Below, in pieces: positions 30,158 to 38,739 of a stretch of 58,388 bases of DNA. Source of the DNA: Lysobacterales bacterium (GTDB lineage Bacteria; Pseudomonadota; Gammaproteobacteria; Xanthomonadales; Rhodanobacteraceae); NCBI GenBank assembly GCA_017302215.1, contig JAFLDX010000003.1:1-58388 (forward strand), written 5' to 3'. How positions within the stretch are numbered: the stretch's first letter is position 1; every line of letters starts with the position of its first letter. Under the pieces are notes generated by a model. The model was given only the letters and a program-made list of their open reading frames with translations, did not search any database and had not been told where the DNA came from. Made by a program: the position numbers and the translations under genes.

Positions 30158-31132
30158 ATGCACGACCACGACCACTCCGCGCACTCGCACGCCGGGCATG
30201 CGCATGTCCATCGAGCGCACGGCCACGATTCGCACGAGCATGGCCATGCGCACGCGCCACGCGGCGAACGGCGCCTGCTATGGGCGCTCGCGCTGACCAC
30301 GTCGATGCTCGTGGTCGAAGCCGTCGGGGGCTGGATCTCGGGGTCGCTCGCCCTGCTCGCCGATGCCGCGCACATGCTCGTCGATGCCTCGGCCCTGCTG
30401 TTCGCCTGGCTCGGCGCATTGTTCGCGCGGCGACCGGCCGATGCGCGACGCAGTTTCGGCTATGCGCGCCTCGAAGTGCTGGTCGGCTACACGAATGCGC
30501 TGACCCAGGTTTTCCTCGTCGGCTGGATCATGTTCGAGGCCGTCGCGCGTTTCCTGGCGCCGGCACCGATCCTGTCCGGGACGATGCTGGCGGTCGCGAT
30601 CGCGGGTCTCGTCGTCAACCTGATCGTGCTGCGCGTGCTCGGCGGGCATGACCACGATGACGTCAACACGGCCGGTGCGCGCCTGCATGTGCTCGGTGAC
30701 TTGCTCGGCTCGGTCGGTGCGGTCGCGGCGGCGCTGCTGATCCGCTTCTTCGGTTGGCTCTGGGCCGATCCACTGATCTCCGTGATCGTCGCCCTGTTGA
30801 TCCTCAACAGCGCGATCCGCCTGCTGCGCCGCTGTGCGCACATCCTGCTCGAGGGCGTGCCCGAAGGCGCCGAAGTCGAGCGCGTGGCCGCGACTGTCGT
30901 TGCGCAGGCCGTCGGCGTGCGCGAGGTGCATCACGTCCACGTCTGGCAACTGTCGGGCGGCCAGCGCATCGCCACCCTGCATGCGCGCCTCGAGGAGTCC
31001 GTCGCACCGGATAGCGCGATCGTCGCGATCCAGCAGGTCCTGCGCGCGCGCTTCGGCATCGCTCATGCCACCGTGCAGGTCGAAGGCCTGGCTTGCCGTC
31101 AGGTGGAATGCGGCGGAGCGGGCCGGCCGTGA
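30158..31132 (+). CDS. Cation diffusion facilitator (zinc exporter, ZitB/CzcD type)
   Basis: A 324-residue CDF transporter. The first 32 residues hold 14 histidines (HDHDH, HAHVH, HEHGHAH), a cytosolic metal-binding leader. Six spans follow; the transport site is HMLVD in span 2 (His72, Asp76) and HVLGD in span 5. The C-terminal metallochaperone-like domain is cytosolic (VREVHHVHVWQLSGGQ). Exports zinc, possibly cobalt or cadmium, against proton. It completes a neighbourhood with uptake receptor, regulator and export. The stop is followed after 12 bases by the promoter of the THX gene. Confidence 0.92.
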   Translation: MHDHDHSAHSHAGHAHVHRAHGHDSHEHGHAHAPRGERRLLWALALTTSMLVVEAVGGWISGSLALLADAAHMLVDASALLFAWLGALFARRPADARRSFGYARLEVLVGYTNALTQVFLVGWIMFEAVARFLAPAPILSGTMLAVAIAGLVVNLIVLRVLGGHDHDDVNTAGARLHVLGDLLGSVGAVAAALLIRFFGWLWADPLISVIVALLILNSAIRLLRRCAHILLEGVPEGAEVERVAATVVAQAVGVREVHHVHVWQLSGGQRIATLHARLEESVAPDSAIVAIQQVLRARFGIAHATVQVEGLACRQVECGGAGRP

Positions 31133-31144
31133 CGCCGCCTCGAC

Positions 31145-31172
31145 TTGCGCTCCGGCCGCGTGCTGCTATCCT
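31145..31172 (+). promoter_or_regulatory. Putative promoter of the THX gene
   Basis: TTGCGC (31145-31150), 16-base spacer, TATCCT (31167-31172), then a leader with GAGAGGA ahead of the ATG at 31215. Confidence 0.5.
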
Positions 31173-31214
31173 GCGCGACCTTTGCTGACCCGAATTATCT
31201 CGAGAGGAATTCCG

Positions 31215-31397
31215 ATGGGCCGTGGCGACCGCAAGACCCGCAAGGGCAAGATCTCCATCCGCAGCCACGGCAATGTGCGCCCGCACGCCGTGAAGAAGGC
31301 AACCGGTGCGAAGCCGGCGGCCGCGGCCGCCAAGACTCCGGCCGTCAAGAAGGCGGCGCCGGTGAAGAAGGCCGCGGCGAAGAAGTCCGCGAGCTGA
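31215..31397 (+). CDS. Ribosomal protein bTHX with Lys/Ala-rich tail
   Basis: A 60-residue basic protein. The first 25 residues, MGRGDRKTRKGKISIRSHGN and VRPH, match the small 30S subunit protein THX (bTHX), which packs into the head of the small subunit in Thermus and many other bacteria. Typical THX is about 26-45 residues; here residues 28-60 add a low-complexity K/A/P tail (VKKA repeats). GAGAGG upstream is a good ribosome binding site, and a hairpin terminator follows. Cytoplasmic. Confidence 0.87.
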   Translation: MGRGDRKTRKGKISIRSHGNVRPHAVKKATGAKPAAAAAKTPAVKKAAPVKKAAAKKSAS

Positions 31398-31423
31398 TCG
31401 ACCCGCTTTCATCGGACCCGCCC

Positions 31424-31448
31424 GAACCCCGCTCGAGCGGGGGTTCGT
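31424..31448 (+). terminator. Hairpin terminator after the THX gene
   Basis: GAACCCCGCTC / GAGCGGGGGTTC forms an 11-base-pair stem with one bulged G about 26 bases after the THX stop. The stem is followed by GTCGTTC, a poor T tract; it may also serve the convergent permease gene. Confidence 0.6.
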
Positions 31449-31499
31449 CGTTCATGGGCCGGTGATCCGGCCGCCGACCCGGTGCGGAAGGAAGAACCT

Positions 31500-32714
31500 C
31501 TACTTCTCGAGCAGCACGGCCCAGTTGTGCAGGCTCTCGACACGGCTGCACACGATCTTGAGGCAGACCAGCATCGGCACGGCGAGAAGCAGGCCGAGGA
31601 TGCCCCACAGCCAGCCCCAGATCAGCAGCCACAGGATGATCGCGAGCGGGTTGAGGTTGATCGTGCGGCCGAGCGCGAGCGGCGTCGCCACCTGACTCTC
31701 GAGGGTGTGCAGGCCGAGGTAGCCGATGGCCGGCAGCAGGGCGGCGCCGATCGTCGGCGACTGGGACAGGCCGACGAGGAACAGCAGGGCGGCCATCACC
31801 ATCGGGCCGACGTACGGGGTCAGGTTGAGCAGGGCGGCAAGGGCTGCCCACAGCAGCGGCGTCTCGACACCGAGCATCCACAGGAATCCCGCGGTGACCG
31901 CGCCGAGGATGATGCTCGTCGTGCAAACGGTGAGGAAGTAGCGCGACACGTCGTACTGGATCGAGCGGACGATGTCGACCGTGAGGCGCTTGGCCGACCA
32001 GGTCGGGCGCAACAGCAGCACGCGCCGCAACAGGGTCTCGCCGTAGATCAGGAAGAAGTACGTCAACAGCAGCACCGCCAGCACGCTGGCGAGCACGCGC
32101 GGCGTGGTCGTCAGCAGGCCGAGGCGCGACGGCGCCTGCACGACGACCTGCTGCGTGCGCGCCGGCGTTTCGCCGGCGATCTCGCTGAGCGAGGCGCCGA
32201 CCTTGCTCGCTTCGACGACCGGACGAAGCAGGGCCTTCAGTTTCGGTGTTGCCTCGCGCAGCACCTGCGGCGTGCGCGCGGCCCACTCCGCGGCCGATGG
32301 ATACAGCGCGTTGGCGATGCCGGTGATGGTCGCGAAGAACAGGCTCATCAGCAGCAGCGCGGCGATCCAGCGCGGCAACCACGGGCGCACGAGGCGGCGC
32401 ATGAGCGGGCTGAGCAGCAAGGCGAAGAATGCGGCGAGCAGGATCGGCAGGATCAGTTCGCGCGCGAAATAGCAGGTGTAGAGCACGCCTCCCGCGACGA
32501 GGACGACGAGCAGGCGGTGGATGCCCGTGTTCAGTTCGATCTGCGCCTCGCGCGCGGCGCGGCGCAAGGCTTCGTCCGCGGTGGGCGAGACATAGGCCCC
32601 GGGCCGGGTCGGTTGGGCCCGTGGCGGCTCGAGGACGGTTGCGGTGAACGGAGCCGAGTCGGCGGCAACGGGTTCTGCGCGAGCAGGCTCGGCATCGGGT
32701 GCGGACGGCGCCAT
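31500..32714 (-). CDS. AI-2E family permease
   Basis: A 404-residue membrane protein of the AI-2E transporter (YdiK/PerM/TqsA) family. A Pro/Ala-rich cytosolic leader of about 70 residues is followed by spans such as LLVVLVAGGVLYTCYFA, ILPILLAAFFALLLSPL and a long C-terminal bundle with LTPYVGPMVMAALLFLVG and INLNPLAIILWLLIWGWLWGI (family hallmark, in parts). The ATG at 32714 has GGGGA six bases upstream, so I prefer it over the ATG at 32765. Substrate is unknown; members move autoinducer-2, sodium/protons or other small molecules. Divergent from the aroG leader. Confidence 0.83.
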   Translation of the reverse strand: MAPSAPDAEPARAEPVAADSAPFTATVLEPPRAQPTRPGAYVSPTADEALRRAAREAQIELNTGIHRLLVVLVAGGVLYTCYFARELILPILLAAFFALLLSPLMRRLVRPWLPRWIAALLLMSLFFATITGIANALYPSAAEWAARTPQVLREATPKLKALLRPVVEASKVGASLSEIAGETPARTQQVVVQAPSRLGLLTTTPRVLASVLAVLLLTYFFLIYGETLLRRVLLLRPTWSAKRLTVDIVRSIQYDVSRYFLTVCTTSIILGAVTAGFLWMLGVETPLLWAALAALLNLTPYVGPMVMAALLFLVGLSQSPTIGAALLPAIGYLGLHTLESQVATPLALGRTINLNPLAIILWLLIWGWLWGILGLLLAVPMLVCLKIVCSRVESLHNWAVLLEK

Positions 32715-32848
32715 CGGTGTCCCCGTGTGCAGGTTCGGCGCATTCTGCCCTTGATGCGGTGGCATGTGCGGGCGGCGCGAATCGTCGTTAAGGATTGGTT
32801 GCGCAAGCAACAGTACGCAGCGCCCGCGCGCTGTGATATCAAGTCGGC

Positions 32849-32932
32849 ATGTCGATCGATTTCCTCCGTTCGTACTTCTGGTACCGCAGCGCGCTGGCGC
32901 GGCTCGCGGAGCAGAGTGTGCGGCCGACCTGA
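32849..32932 (+). CDS. Putative aromatic-rich leader peptide of the DAHP synthase gene
   Basis: A 27-codon open frame (ATG 32849, TGA 32930-32932). Its N-terminal half is MSIDFLRSYFWYR: five aromatic residues in positions 5-12, four of them consecutive codons TAC TTC TGG TAC at 32873-32884. An intrinsic terminator with eight Ts follows the stop by 28 bases, and a DAHP synthase gene starts at 33041. This is the layout of ribosome-mediated attenuation, with Phe, Tyr and Trp availability sensed together. The ribosome binding site is weak. No homology evidence is available to me. Confidence 0.72.
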   Translation: MSIDFLRSYFWYRSALARLAEQSVRPT

Positions 32933-32958
32933 TCGGTGCACCACCCGGAAACTCCAAG

Positions 32959-32985
32959 GGCCGCCCCGCAAGGGCGGTTTTTTTT
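32959..32985 (+). terminator. Attenuator-type intrinsic terminator upstream of aroG
   Basis: Stem CCGCCC (32961-32966), loop CGCAA, GGGCGG (32972-32977), then eight Ts (32978-32985). A competing pairing is available: GCGGCC at 32920-32925, inside the last codons of the leader frame, is the exact complement of GGCCGC at 32959-32964, which overlaps the left arm of the terminator. A ribosome at the leader stop would cover 32920-32925 and allow termination; one stalled at 32873-32884 would leave it free to form the antiterminator. Confidence 0.82.
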
Positions 32986-33040
32986 GCGTGACGGAAGCGG
33001 CCATCCCTGACCGCGCCCATCGAAAAGCGGAGACCTCATC

Positions 33041-34117
33041 ATGACCATCGCTACCGACGACCTGCGCATCCGTGCGATTCGCACGCTCGGCACGCCGGCC
33101 GACGTCATCACCGAGGCGCCATGCACCGAAGCCATCGCCGCAACGGTCAGCCGAGCGCGCCGCGCCGTGCACGCCATCCTCGACGGTGGGGACGATCGCC
33201 TCGTCGTCGTCATGGGTCCATGCTCGATCCACGATCCGCGCGCGGCGATCGACTACGCACGCCGACTCGCCGTGGAGCGCGAACGTCATTGCGCCGAACT
33301 CGAGATCGTCATGCGCGTGTACTTCGAGAAGCCGCGCACGACGGTCGGCTGGAAGGGGTTGATCAACGATCCGGCCCTCGATGGCAGCTTCGACATCGAC
33401 CGCGGCCTGCGCCTCGCGCGCGGGCTGCTGCGCGACATCAATGCGCTCGGCCTGCCGGCCGGCTGCGAGTTCCTCGACATGATCACCCCGCAGTACATCG
33501 CCGACCTCGTCGCCTGGGGTGCGATCGGCGCGCGCACGACCGAGAGCCAGGTGCATCGCGAGATGGCGTCCGGCCTGTCGTGCCCGATCGGCTTCAAGAA
33601 CGGCACCGATGGCAGCGTGCGCGTTGCCGTCGACGCCGTAATGGCGGCGTCGCAGCCGCATCACTTCATGGCCGTTACCAAGGACGGTCGCACCGCGATC
33701 GCGACGACGACCGGCAACCGCGACTGCCACGTCATCCTGCGCGGCGGGCCACGACCGAACTTCGATGCCGACAGCGTGGCTGCCGCCTGCGCGATGCTCG
33801 AGGGCAGCGGCCTCGGCGCGCGCCTGATGGTCGACGCGAGCCATGCCAACAGCGGCAAGAAGCACGAGAACCAGCCACGCGTGGTCGACGACATTGCCGC
33901 ACGCATCGCCGACGGGGCCTCCGGCATCGTCGGCGTGATGGTCGAAAGTTTCATCGAAGCCGGACGCCAGGACCTCGTCGAGGGTCGCGCGGAGCGCTAT
34001 GGCCAGAGCATCACCGATGCGTGCATCGACTGGCCGACGTCGGTCGGCGTGCTCGAGCGCCTGGCCGCGAGCGTGCGCGCGCGTCGAACCGGGCATCGGC
34101 GTGCCGCGGTGGCCTGA
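33041..34117 (+). CDS. aroG: 3-deoxy-7-phosphoheptulonate (DAHP) synthase, class I
   Basis: First enzyme of the shikimate pathway, condensing PEP and erythrose 4-phosphate. The product has 358 residues of the AroF/AroG/AroH type. Active-site segments are VVVMGPCSIHDPRAA (metal Cys), YFEKPRTTVGWKGLIND, GARTTESQVHREMASGLSCP, GFKNGTDG and MVDASHANSGKKHENQP. I cannot tell from sequence which amino acid inhibits it; the symbol indicates the family rather than a specific isozyme. It sits 55 bases after the attenuator terminator, so its transcription is probably controlled by charged aromatic tRNAs. Confidence 0.95.
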   Translation: MTIATDDLRIRAIRTLGTPADVITEAPCTEAIAATVSRARRAVHAILDGGDDRLVVVMGPCSIHDPRAAIDYARRLAVERERHCAELEIVMRVYFEKPRTTVGWKGLINDPALDGSFDIDRGLRLARGLLRDINALGLPAGCEFLDMITPQYIADLVAWGAIGARTTESQVHREMASGLSCPIGFKNGTDGSVRVAVDAVMAASQPHHFMAVTKDGRTAIATTTGNRDCHVILRGGPRPNFDADSVAAACAMLEGSGLGARLMVDASHANSGKKHENQPRVVDDIAARIADGASGIVGVMVESFIEAGRQDLVEGRAERYGQSITDACIDWPTSVGVLERLAASVRARRTGHRRAAVA

Positions 34118-34288
34118 GAGGGCGGTTCGTGATCCGGCCGCGGCGCACGGGTTCGTTCGTTCATGCATGCAAGCGGTCCCGCAGCCGAGCCGGTGGACTC
34201 GAATCGGGTATCGCCCTCCGACGGTGCCGTTCACCCGCCGGCAGGGCCCGCATCGGTAGGGTGGCCCCATATCACGCGGGAGCCGGTC

Positions 34289-34735
34289 ATGCGCAGCCAC
34301 TGGGATTTCTTCAAGGAATCGGACACGTCGATGGGTGTGTTCTACCCGTTGCACTACGTGCTCGCGGCATTCGAGACCGATGCGCGCGCGCACGAAGTGC
34401 GCATGCAGTTCCTTGCGGCCGGTTTCGCGGCGGACAATGTCGCCGCAGTCGACGGTCCATTCCTCGTCGGCACGCTCGAGTCGCTCGAGGGTTCGGGTCT
34501 GGTCGAGCGCGCGAAGCAGGCCGTCGTGCGGTTCGTCGGCACCGAGATGGGCTACATCGAGGACGACCGCAAGACCGCCGCGCGCGGCGCCGGCTTCCTG
34601 TTCGTCTACACGCCGGACGAGGACAGCACGCAGCGCGCGATCGAACTGCTCAGGCGCACGCATCCGATCTACGCGCGCCGCTACAACGCCGCGGGCATCC
34701 ACCGGATCAGCTATCCCAGGCAGTCGGTGCTGTGA
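34289..34735 (+). CDS. Conserved-looking small protein of unknown function
   Basis: A 148-residue soluble protein; ATG 34289 preferred because translation upstream of it is low-complexity. The pattern is two beta-alpha-beta units (YVLAAFETDARAHEVRMQFLAAGF; GFLFVYTPDEDSTQRAIELLRR, in parts), reminiscent of small stress proteins that sense or bind ligands through ferredoxin-like folds. I recognise no named family. Coding is supported by strong third-position GC and by typical amino-acid composition. Confidence 0.55.
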   Translation: MRSHWDFFKESDTSMGVFYPLHYVLAAFETDARAHEVRMQFLAAGFAADNVAAVDGPFLVGTLESLEGSGLVERAKQAVVRFVGTEMGYIEDDRKTAARGAGFLFVYTPDEDSTQRAIELLRRTHPIYARRYNAAGIHRISYPRQSVL

Positions 34736-34889
34736 TTTTCCACGCAGGAATGTCTCGAGCCTGTCCGTCGCGGCGCAAGCGGGTACGCAGCGTCGCAGTG
34801 CGAGTGGGCTGGTCGCGGCGGGGATGCACGTGGATCTCGTCGCGGGCGACGTCAGCGTCCGGCACGCGTGGTCATGAAGGCAACACGGC

Positions 34890-37058
34890 ATGAAGTCCAA
34901 CAGGCGGCACGCGAAACGCGACGACGGGACGGCTGCGTCGCCGCACCCCTTGCCGACCGCGCGCCGCCGGTGGTTGCGCTGGATGCTCGGTTCCGTGCTC
35001 GCGCTGTGCGTTCTCGTCGTCGCGGGCGTCGTCTTCGTGATGAACTTCGACTGGAACGGCGCACGGGCGTGGGTCGGCGAGCGCGTGTCGCGGACGATCG
35101 GGCGGCCGTTCGAGATCCGCGGCGACCTCGAGGTGCAATGGCTGCGCGTTACCGATGCATCCGGCGAGCGCTCCTGGTTGCCGTGGCCGCATGTGTTCGC
35201 CCACGACATCGTCGTCGCCAATACCGAGTGGGGTGCTGCGCCGTTCATGGCGCGCGTCGAGGAACTCGCTTTCGCGATCTCGCCCGTGCCCCTGTTCGGG
35301 CACGTCATCGACGTGCCGGCGCTGCGCCTCACCGGTGCCGACGTGTCGCTGCAGCGCGATGCGGAAGGTCGAACCAACTGGCAGTTCGCGACGACCGGAG
35401 GCACGGGTTGGAACCTGCGTTTCGGCGAACTCGTGCTCGAACAGGGCCATGTGCGCGTGATCGACTCGATCCATCACATCGATCTGGGCATGGATCTCGC
35501 TCCACTCGACGCGCCACGCGGCTTCGAGGACGTCCTGCGCAGCGAGGAGCGCGCTGCGCGCGCCGGATCGGCCGACCGCATCGGCGAGCGCGCGGCGCGC
35601 CAGTTCGGAGAAGCGGCGCAGGCCGGCGCGACGGAGCGAGGTGGAGAGCGGCACTCCAGCCGCGCCTACGAGTTCGCGTGGACGGCGAAAGGCGCGTTCC
35701 GCGGCGTTCCGGTCGAGGGTCGTGGTCGTGCCGGCGGCGTGCTCGACTTCGCCGACCCCGACGATCCGTTTCCATTGCAGGCGCGCTTCAGCGCCGGCAA
35801 GACGCGCATCGCGTTCGTCGGCACCTTGACCCATCCGGCCGCGCTCGATGCGCTCGACCTGCGTCTGTGGCTGTCGGGCGCCGACATGGCCGATCTGTTC
35901 CCGCTGACCGGGGTCAGCCTGCCGCATTCGGAGGCGTTTGCGACCGAGGGACGACTCAATGTCGATTTCCGCAAGGGCGCCGGTGCCGGCATCTACCGCT
36001 ACGAGAAGTTCACCGGACGCGTGGGTGGCAGTGATCTCTCCGGTTCGCTGACCTACACCGACGGCGAGCCGCGCGGGCGCCTGACCGGCGAGGTGCGCTC
36101 GCAACTGCTGCAGTCGGCCGATCTGGCGGAGACGTTCGGGATCGGTGCCGAAGCGGCCAAAGCCTCCGCATCCGGGCGCTTCTTCACCGATTCGGATTTC
36201 CGCACCGGGCGCTGGCGCGCGATGGATGCCGACGTCCAGTTCGCGGGCGAGCGCATCGTGCACGCGCGTGACTGGCCGGTCGACCGCGTCGAGGCGCGCG
36301 TGCGCATGGAGGCCGGTCGCCTGCGCCTCGACCCGTTGCGCTTCGGCATCGCCGGCGGGCGCATCGGTGGCAGCGTGCAGATCGATGGTGCCGAAAAGCC
36401 GCCACAGGGCCAGTTCATCCTCGAAGCGCGCGCGCTGCAGATGGCGAGACTGCTGCCGACACTCGCGACCGGCGATGCCACGTTCGGAGAGATCAACGGT
36501 GCGCTCGCGCTCGCCGGCACGGGCGACTCGCTCGCCGCCGTGCTCGCCACGGCGGATGGCGAGGTCAAGCTCCTGATCGAGCATGGCCGGGTCAGCAAGG
36601 CGCTGCTTGAAACCGCCGGCCTCAACTTCGGCAACCTGCTGCTGACGAAACTGTTCGGCGACCGTAGCGTCGAGCTTGAGTGTGCGGCGGCGCAACTGGT
36701 CGCCGAGCGCGGCGTGCTGACGCCGCAGGCCTTCCTGGTCGACACGAAGGAGGCGCTGATCGAGGTCGAGGGCAAGGTCGATCTCGCTCGCGAGCGTTTC
36801 GATCTCGAGGTCAAGCCGCAGGCGAAGGGCCTGCGCATCCTCTCGCTGCGTTCGCCATTGCAGGTGCGTGGCTCGTTCCTGCACCCCGAGGTCGGCGTGA
36901 AGAAAGGCCCGCTGATCGCGCGGGGCATCGGCGCCGTGGTGCTCGGCGTGTTCGCCGCGCCGGCGGCCGCGCTCGTGCCGCTCGTTGCGACCAGTCGCCG
37001 CGACGACCCGTCGCGCTGCCGGGATCTGCTCGCGCGCATGCAGGGCAGGGAATCCTGA
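34890..37058 (+). CDS. AsmA family protein
   Basis: A 722-residue envelope protein. A single N-terminal span (about 30-50, MLGSVLALCVLVVAGVVFV) anchors it in the inner membrane with the bulk in the periplasm. The AsmA signature appears in GRPFEIRGDLEVQWL, VPALRLTGADVSLQRD and NWQF, and the C-terminal AsmA_2 part in ALAGTGDSLAAVLATADGEVKLLIEHG and FLVDTKEALIEVEGKVDL (in parts). Proteins of this group are thought to form lipid-transfer bridges to the outer membrane. Residues about 211-255 are a charged E/R/A-rich insertion. GAAGG lies nine bases before the ATG. Convergent with the next gene. Confidence 0.85.
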   Translation: MKSNRRHAKRDDGTAASPHPLPTARRRWLRWMLGSVLALCVLVVAGVVFVMNFDWNGARAWVGERVSRTIGRPFEIRGDLEVQWLRVTDASGERSWLPWPHVFAHDIVVANTEWGAAPFMARVEELAFAISPVPLFGHVIDVPALRLTGADVSLQRDAEGRTNWQFATTGGTGWNLRFGELVLEQGHVRVIDSIHHIDLGMDLAPLDAPRGFEDVLRSEERAARAGSADRIGERAARQFGEAAQAGATERGGERHSSRAYEFAWTAKGAFRGVPVEGRGRAGGVLDFADPDDPFPLQARFSAGKTRIAFVGTLTHPAALDALDLRLWLSGADMADLFPLTGVSLPHSEAFATEGRLNVDFRKGAGAGIYRYEKFTGRVGGSDLSGSLTYTDGEPRGRLTGEVRSQLLQSADLAETFGIGAEAAKASASGRFFTDSDFRTGRWRAMDADVQFAGERIVHARDWPVDRVEARVRMEAGRLRLDPLRFGIAGGRIGGSVQIDGAEKPPQGQFILEARALQMARLLPTLATGDATFGEINGALALAGTGDSLAAVLATADGEVKLLIEHGRVSKALLETAGLNFGNLLLTKLFGDRSVELECAAAQLVAERGVLTPQAFLVDTKEALIEVEGKVDLARERFDLEVKPQAKGLRILSLRSPLQVRGSFLHPEVGVKKGPLIARGIGAVVLGVFAAPAAALVPLVATSRRDDPSRCRDLLARMQGRES

Positions 37059-37062
37059 GCGT

Positions 37063-38706
37063 TCAGCCGGACCGGTCGACGCCGGCGAAGTCGAGGGCCA
37101 GCGCCTCGGCGACGCGCAAGCCGTCGATCGCGGCCGAAAGGATGCCGCCCGCGTAGCCGGCGCCTTCCCCGGCGGGATAGAGGCCGCGCACGTTGACGCT
37201 CTGCAGGTCGCCGTCGTTGCGGCGGATGCGGATCGGCGAGGAGGTGCGCGTCTCGACCGCGGTCAGCACCGCGTCGGCCTGGGCGAAGCCGCGGATCTGG
37301 CGTTCGAACATCGGCAGCGCCTCGCGCATCGCGTCGATGGCGAAGCCGGGAAGGCAGGCCGCGATGTCGGTCGGCTTGACGCCCGGCGTGTACGACGGCG
37401 CCACGTCGCCGAGCGCGGTCGAGGCACGGCCGGCGAGGAAATCGCCGACGCGTTGCGCTGGCGCCGAGTAGTCACCGCCGCCCGCGCCGAAGGCGAGGCC
37501 TTCCCAGCGGCGCTGGAAATCGATGCCGGCGAGCACGTGGCCCGGGTAGTCCTCGGGCGTGACCGAGACGACGATCGCGCTGTTCGCGTTGCGTTCGTCG
37601 CGCGAGTACTGGCTCATGCCGTTGGTGACCACGCGGCCCGGTTCCGAGGTCGCGGCGACGACGGTGCCGCCCGGACACATGCAGAAACTGTACACGGCGC
37701 GTCCGTTGCCGGCGTGGTGGACCAGCTTGTAGTCGGCCGCGCCGAGCAGGGGATGGCCCGCGCTCGGACCGTGGCGCGCGCGATCGATCAGCGACTGCGG
37801 ATGTTCGATGCGTGCGCCTATCGAGAACGGCTTGGCCTCGATGTGCACGCCGCATCGATGCAGCATGGCGAACGTGTCGCGCGCACTGTGGCCGATCGCG
37901 AGCACGACATGGTCGCTGCGCACTGCACTGCCGTCGGCGAGCACGACGCCACGCACGCGCCCGCCTTCGACGAGAAGGTCGTCGACGCGCTGGCCGAAGC
38001 GGATCTCGCCGCCGAGCGCCTCGATCTTCGCGCGCATGTGCTCGACCATCTTGACCAGGCGGAACGTGCCGATGTGCGGCTTGCTGACATACAGGATCTC
38101 GGGCGGCGCGCCGGCCTCGACGAACTCCTCGAGCACCTTGCGTCCATGGTGCAGCGGATCGCGGACCTGGCTGTAGAGCTTGCCGTCGGAGAACGTGCCT
38201 GCACCGCCTTCGCCGAACTGCACGTTCGACTCCGGGTCGAGCACGCGCCGGCGCCACAGGCCCCAGGTGTCCCTCGTGCGTTCGCGCACGGCCTTGCCGC
38301 GTTCGAGCACGATCGGTTCGAGGCCCATCTGCGCGAGTGCGAGCGCGGCGAGCAGGCCGCAGGGACCGAGGCCGATCACGAGCGGACGCGGATGCCGCGT
38401 GCGTCCGCCGGCGACGGCGGCCGAGCCGGCTTCGACGACCGCTCGCCAGGTCATGTCGGGTGTCGGCAGCACATGCGGATCCGCGGCGAATCGGCGCAGC
38501 AACTCGCCCGCGCGTGGCGTATCGAGATCGAGGGTGTAGGTGAACACGATCGCCGACTTGCGCCGGGCATCGATGCCGCGGCGAAAGATGCGGATCGACA
38601 GCGGCTCGCCGGTGGCCAGGCCGAGGCGCGTGCGCACGGCGGCCTCGAGCGCGGTCTCGTCGTGCCCGAGCGGGAGTTTCAGTTCGGTCAGGCGCAGGGT
38701 CGGCAT
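37063..38706 (-). CDS. FAD-dependent dehydrogenase (COG2509 type)
   Basis: A 547-residue flavoprotein. An N-terminal ferredoxin-like domain (RLTELKLPLGHDETAL, about 1-90) precedes a Rossmann FAD-binding motif, PLVIGLGPCGLLAALALA (about 108-125), then FGEGGAGTFSDGKLYSQV, LAIGHSARDTF and the C-terminal GLYPAGEGAGYAGGILSAA that contacts FAD. These are hallmarks of the uncharacterised dehydrogenases related to HI0933 and GidA-like enzymes. Substrate unknown. The end is four bases from the convergent AsmA stop. The neighbouring gene upstream on the same strand is also a flavoprotein. Confidence 0.85.
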   Translation of the reverse strand: MPTLRLTELKLPLGHDETALEAAVRTRLGLATGEPLSIRIFRRGIDARRKSAIVFTYTLDLDTPRAGELLRRFAADPHVLPTPDMTWRAVVEAGSAAVAGGRTRHPRPLVIGLGPCGLLAALALAQMGLEPIVLERGKAVRERTRDTWGLWRRRVLDPESNVQFGEGGAGTFSDGKLYSQVRDPLHHGRKVLEEFVEAGAPPEILYVSKPHIGTFRLVKMVEHMRAKIEALGGEIRFGQRVDDLLVEGGRVRGVVLADGSAVRSDHVVLAIGHSARDTFAMLHRCGVHIEAKPFSIGARIEHPQSLIDRARHGPSAGHPLLGAADYKLVHHAGNGRAVYSFCMCPGGTVVAATSEPGRVVTNGMSQYSRDERNANSAIVVSVTPEDYPGHVLAGIDFQRRWEGLAFGAGGGDYSAPAQRVGDFLAGRASTALGDVAPSYTPGVKPTDIAACLPGFAIDAMREALPMFERQIRGFAQADAVLTAVETRTSSPIRIRRNDGDLQSVNVRGLYPAGEGAGYAGGILSAAIDGLRVAEALALDFAGVDRSG

Positions 38707-38739
38707 GGGCGGTGCGGCATCGGTCGAGGGATCATCGTG

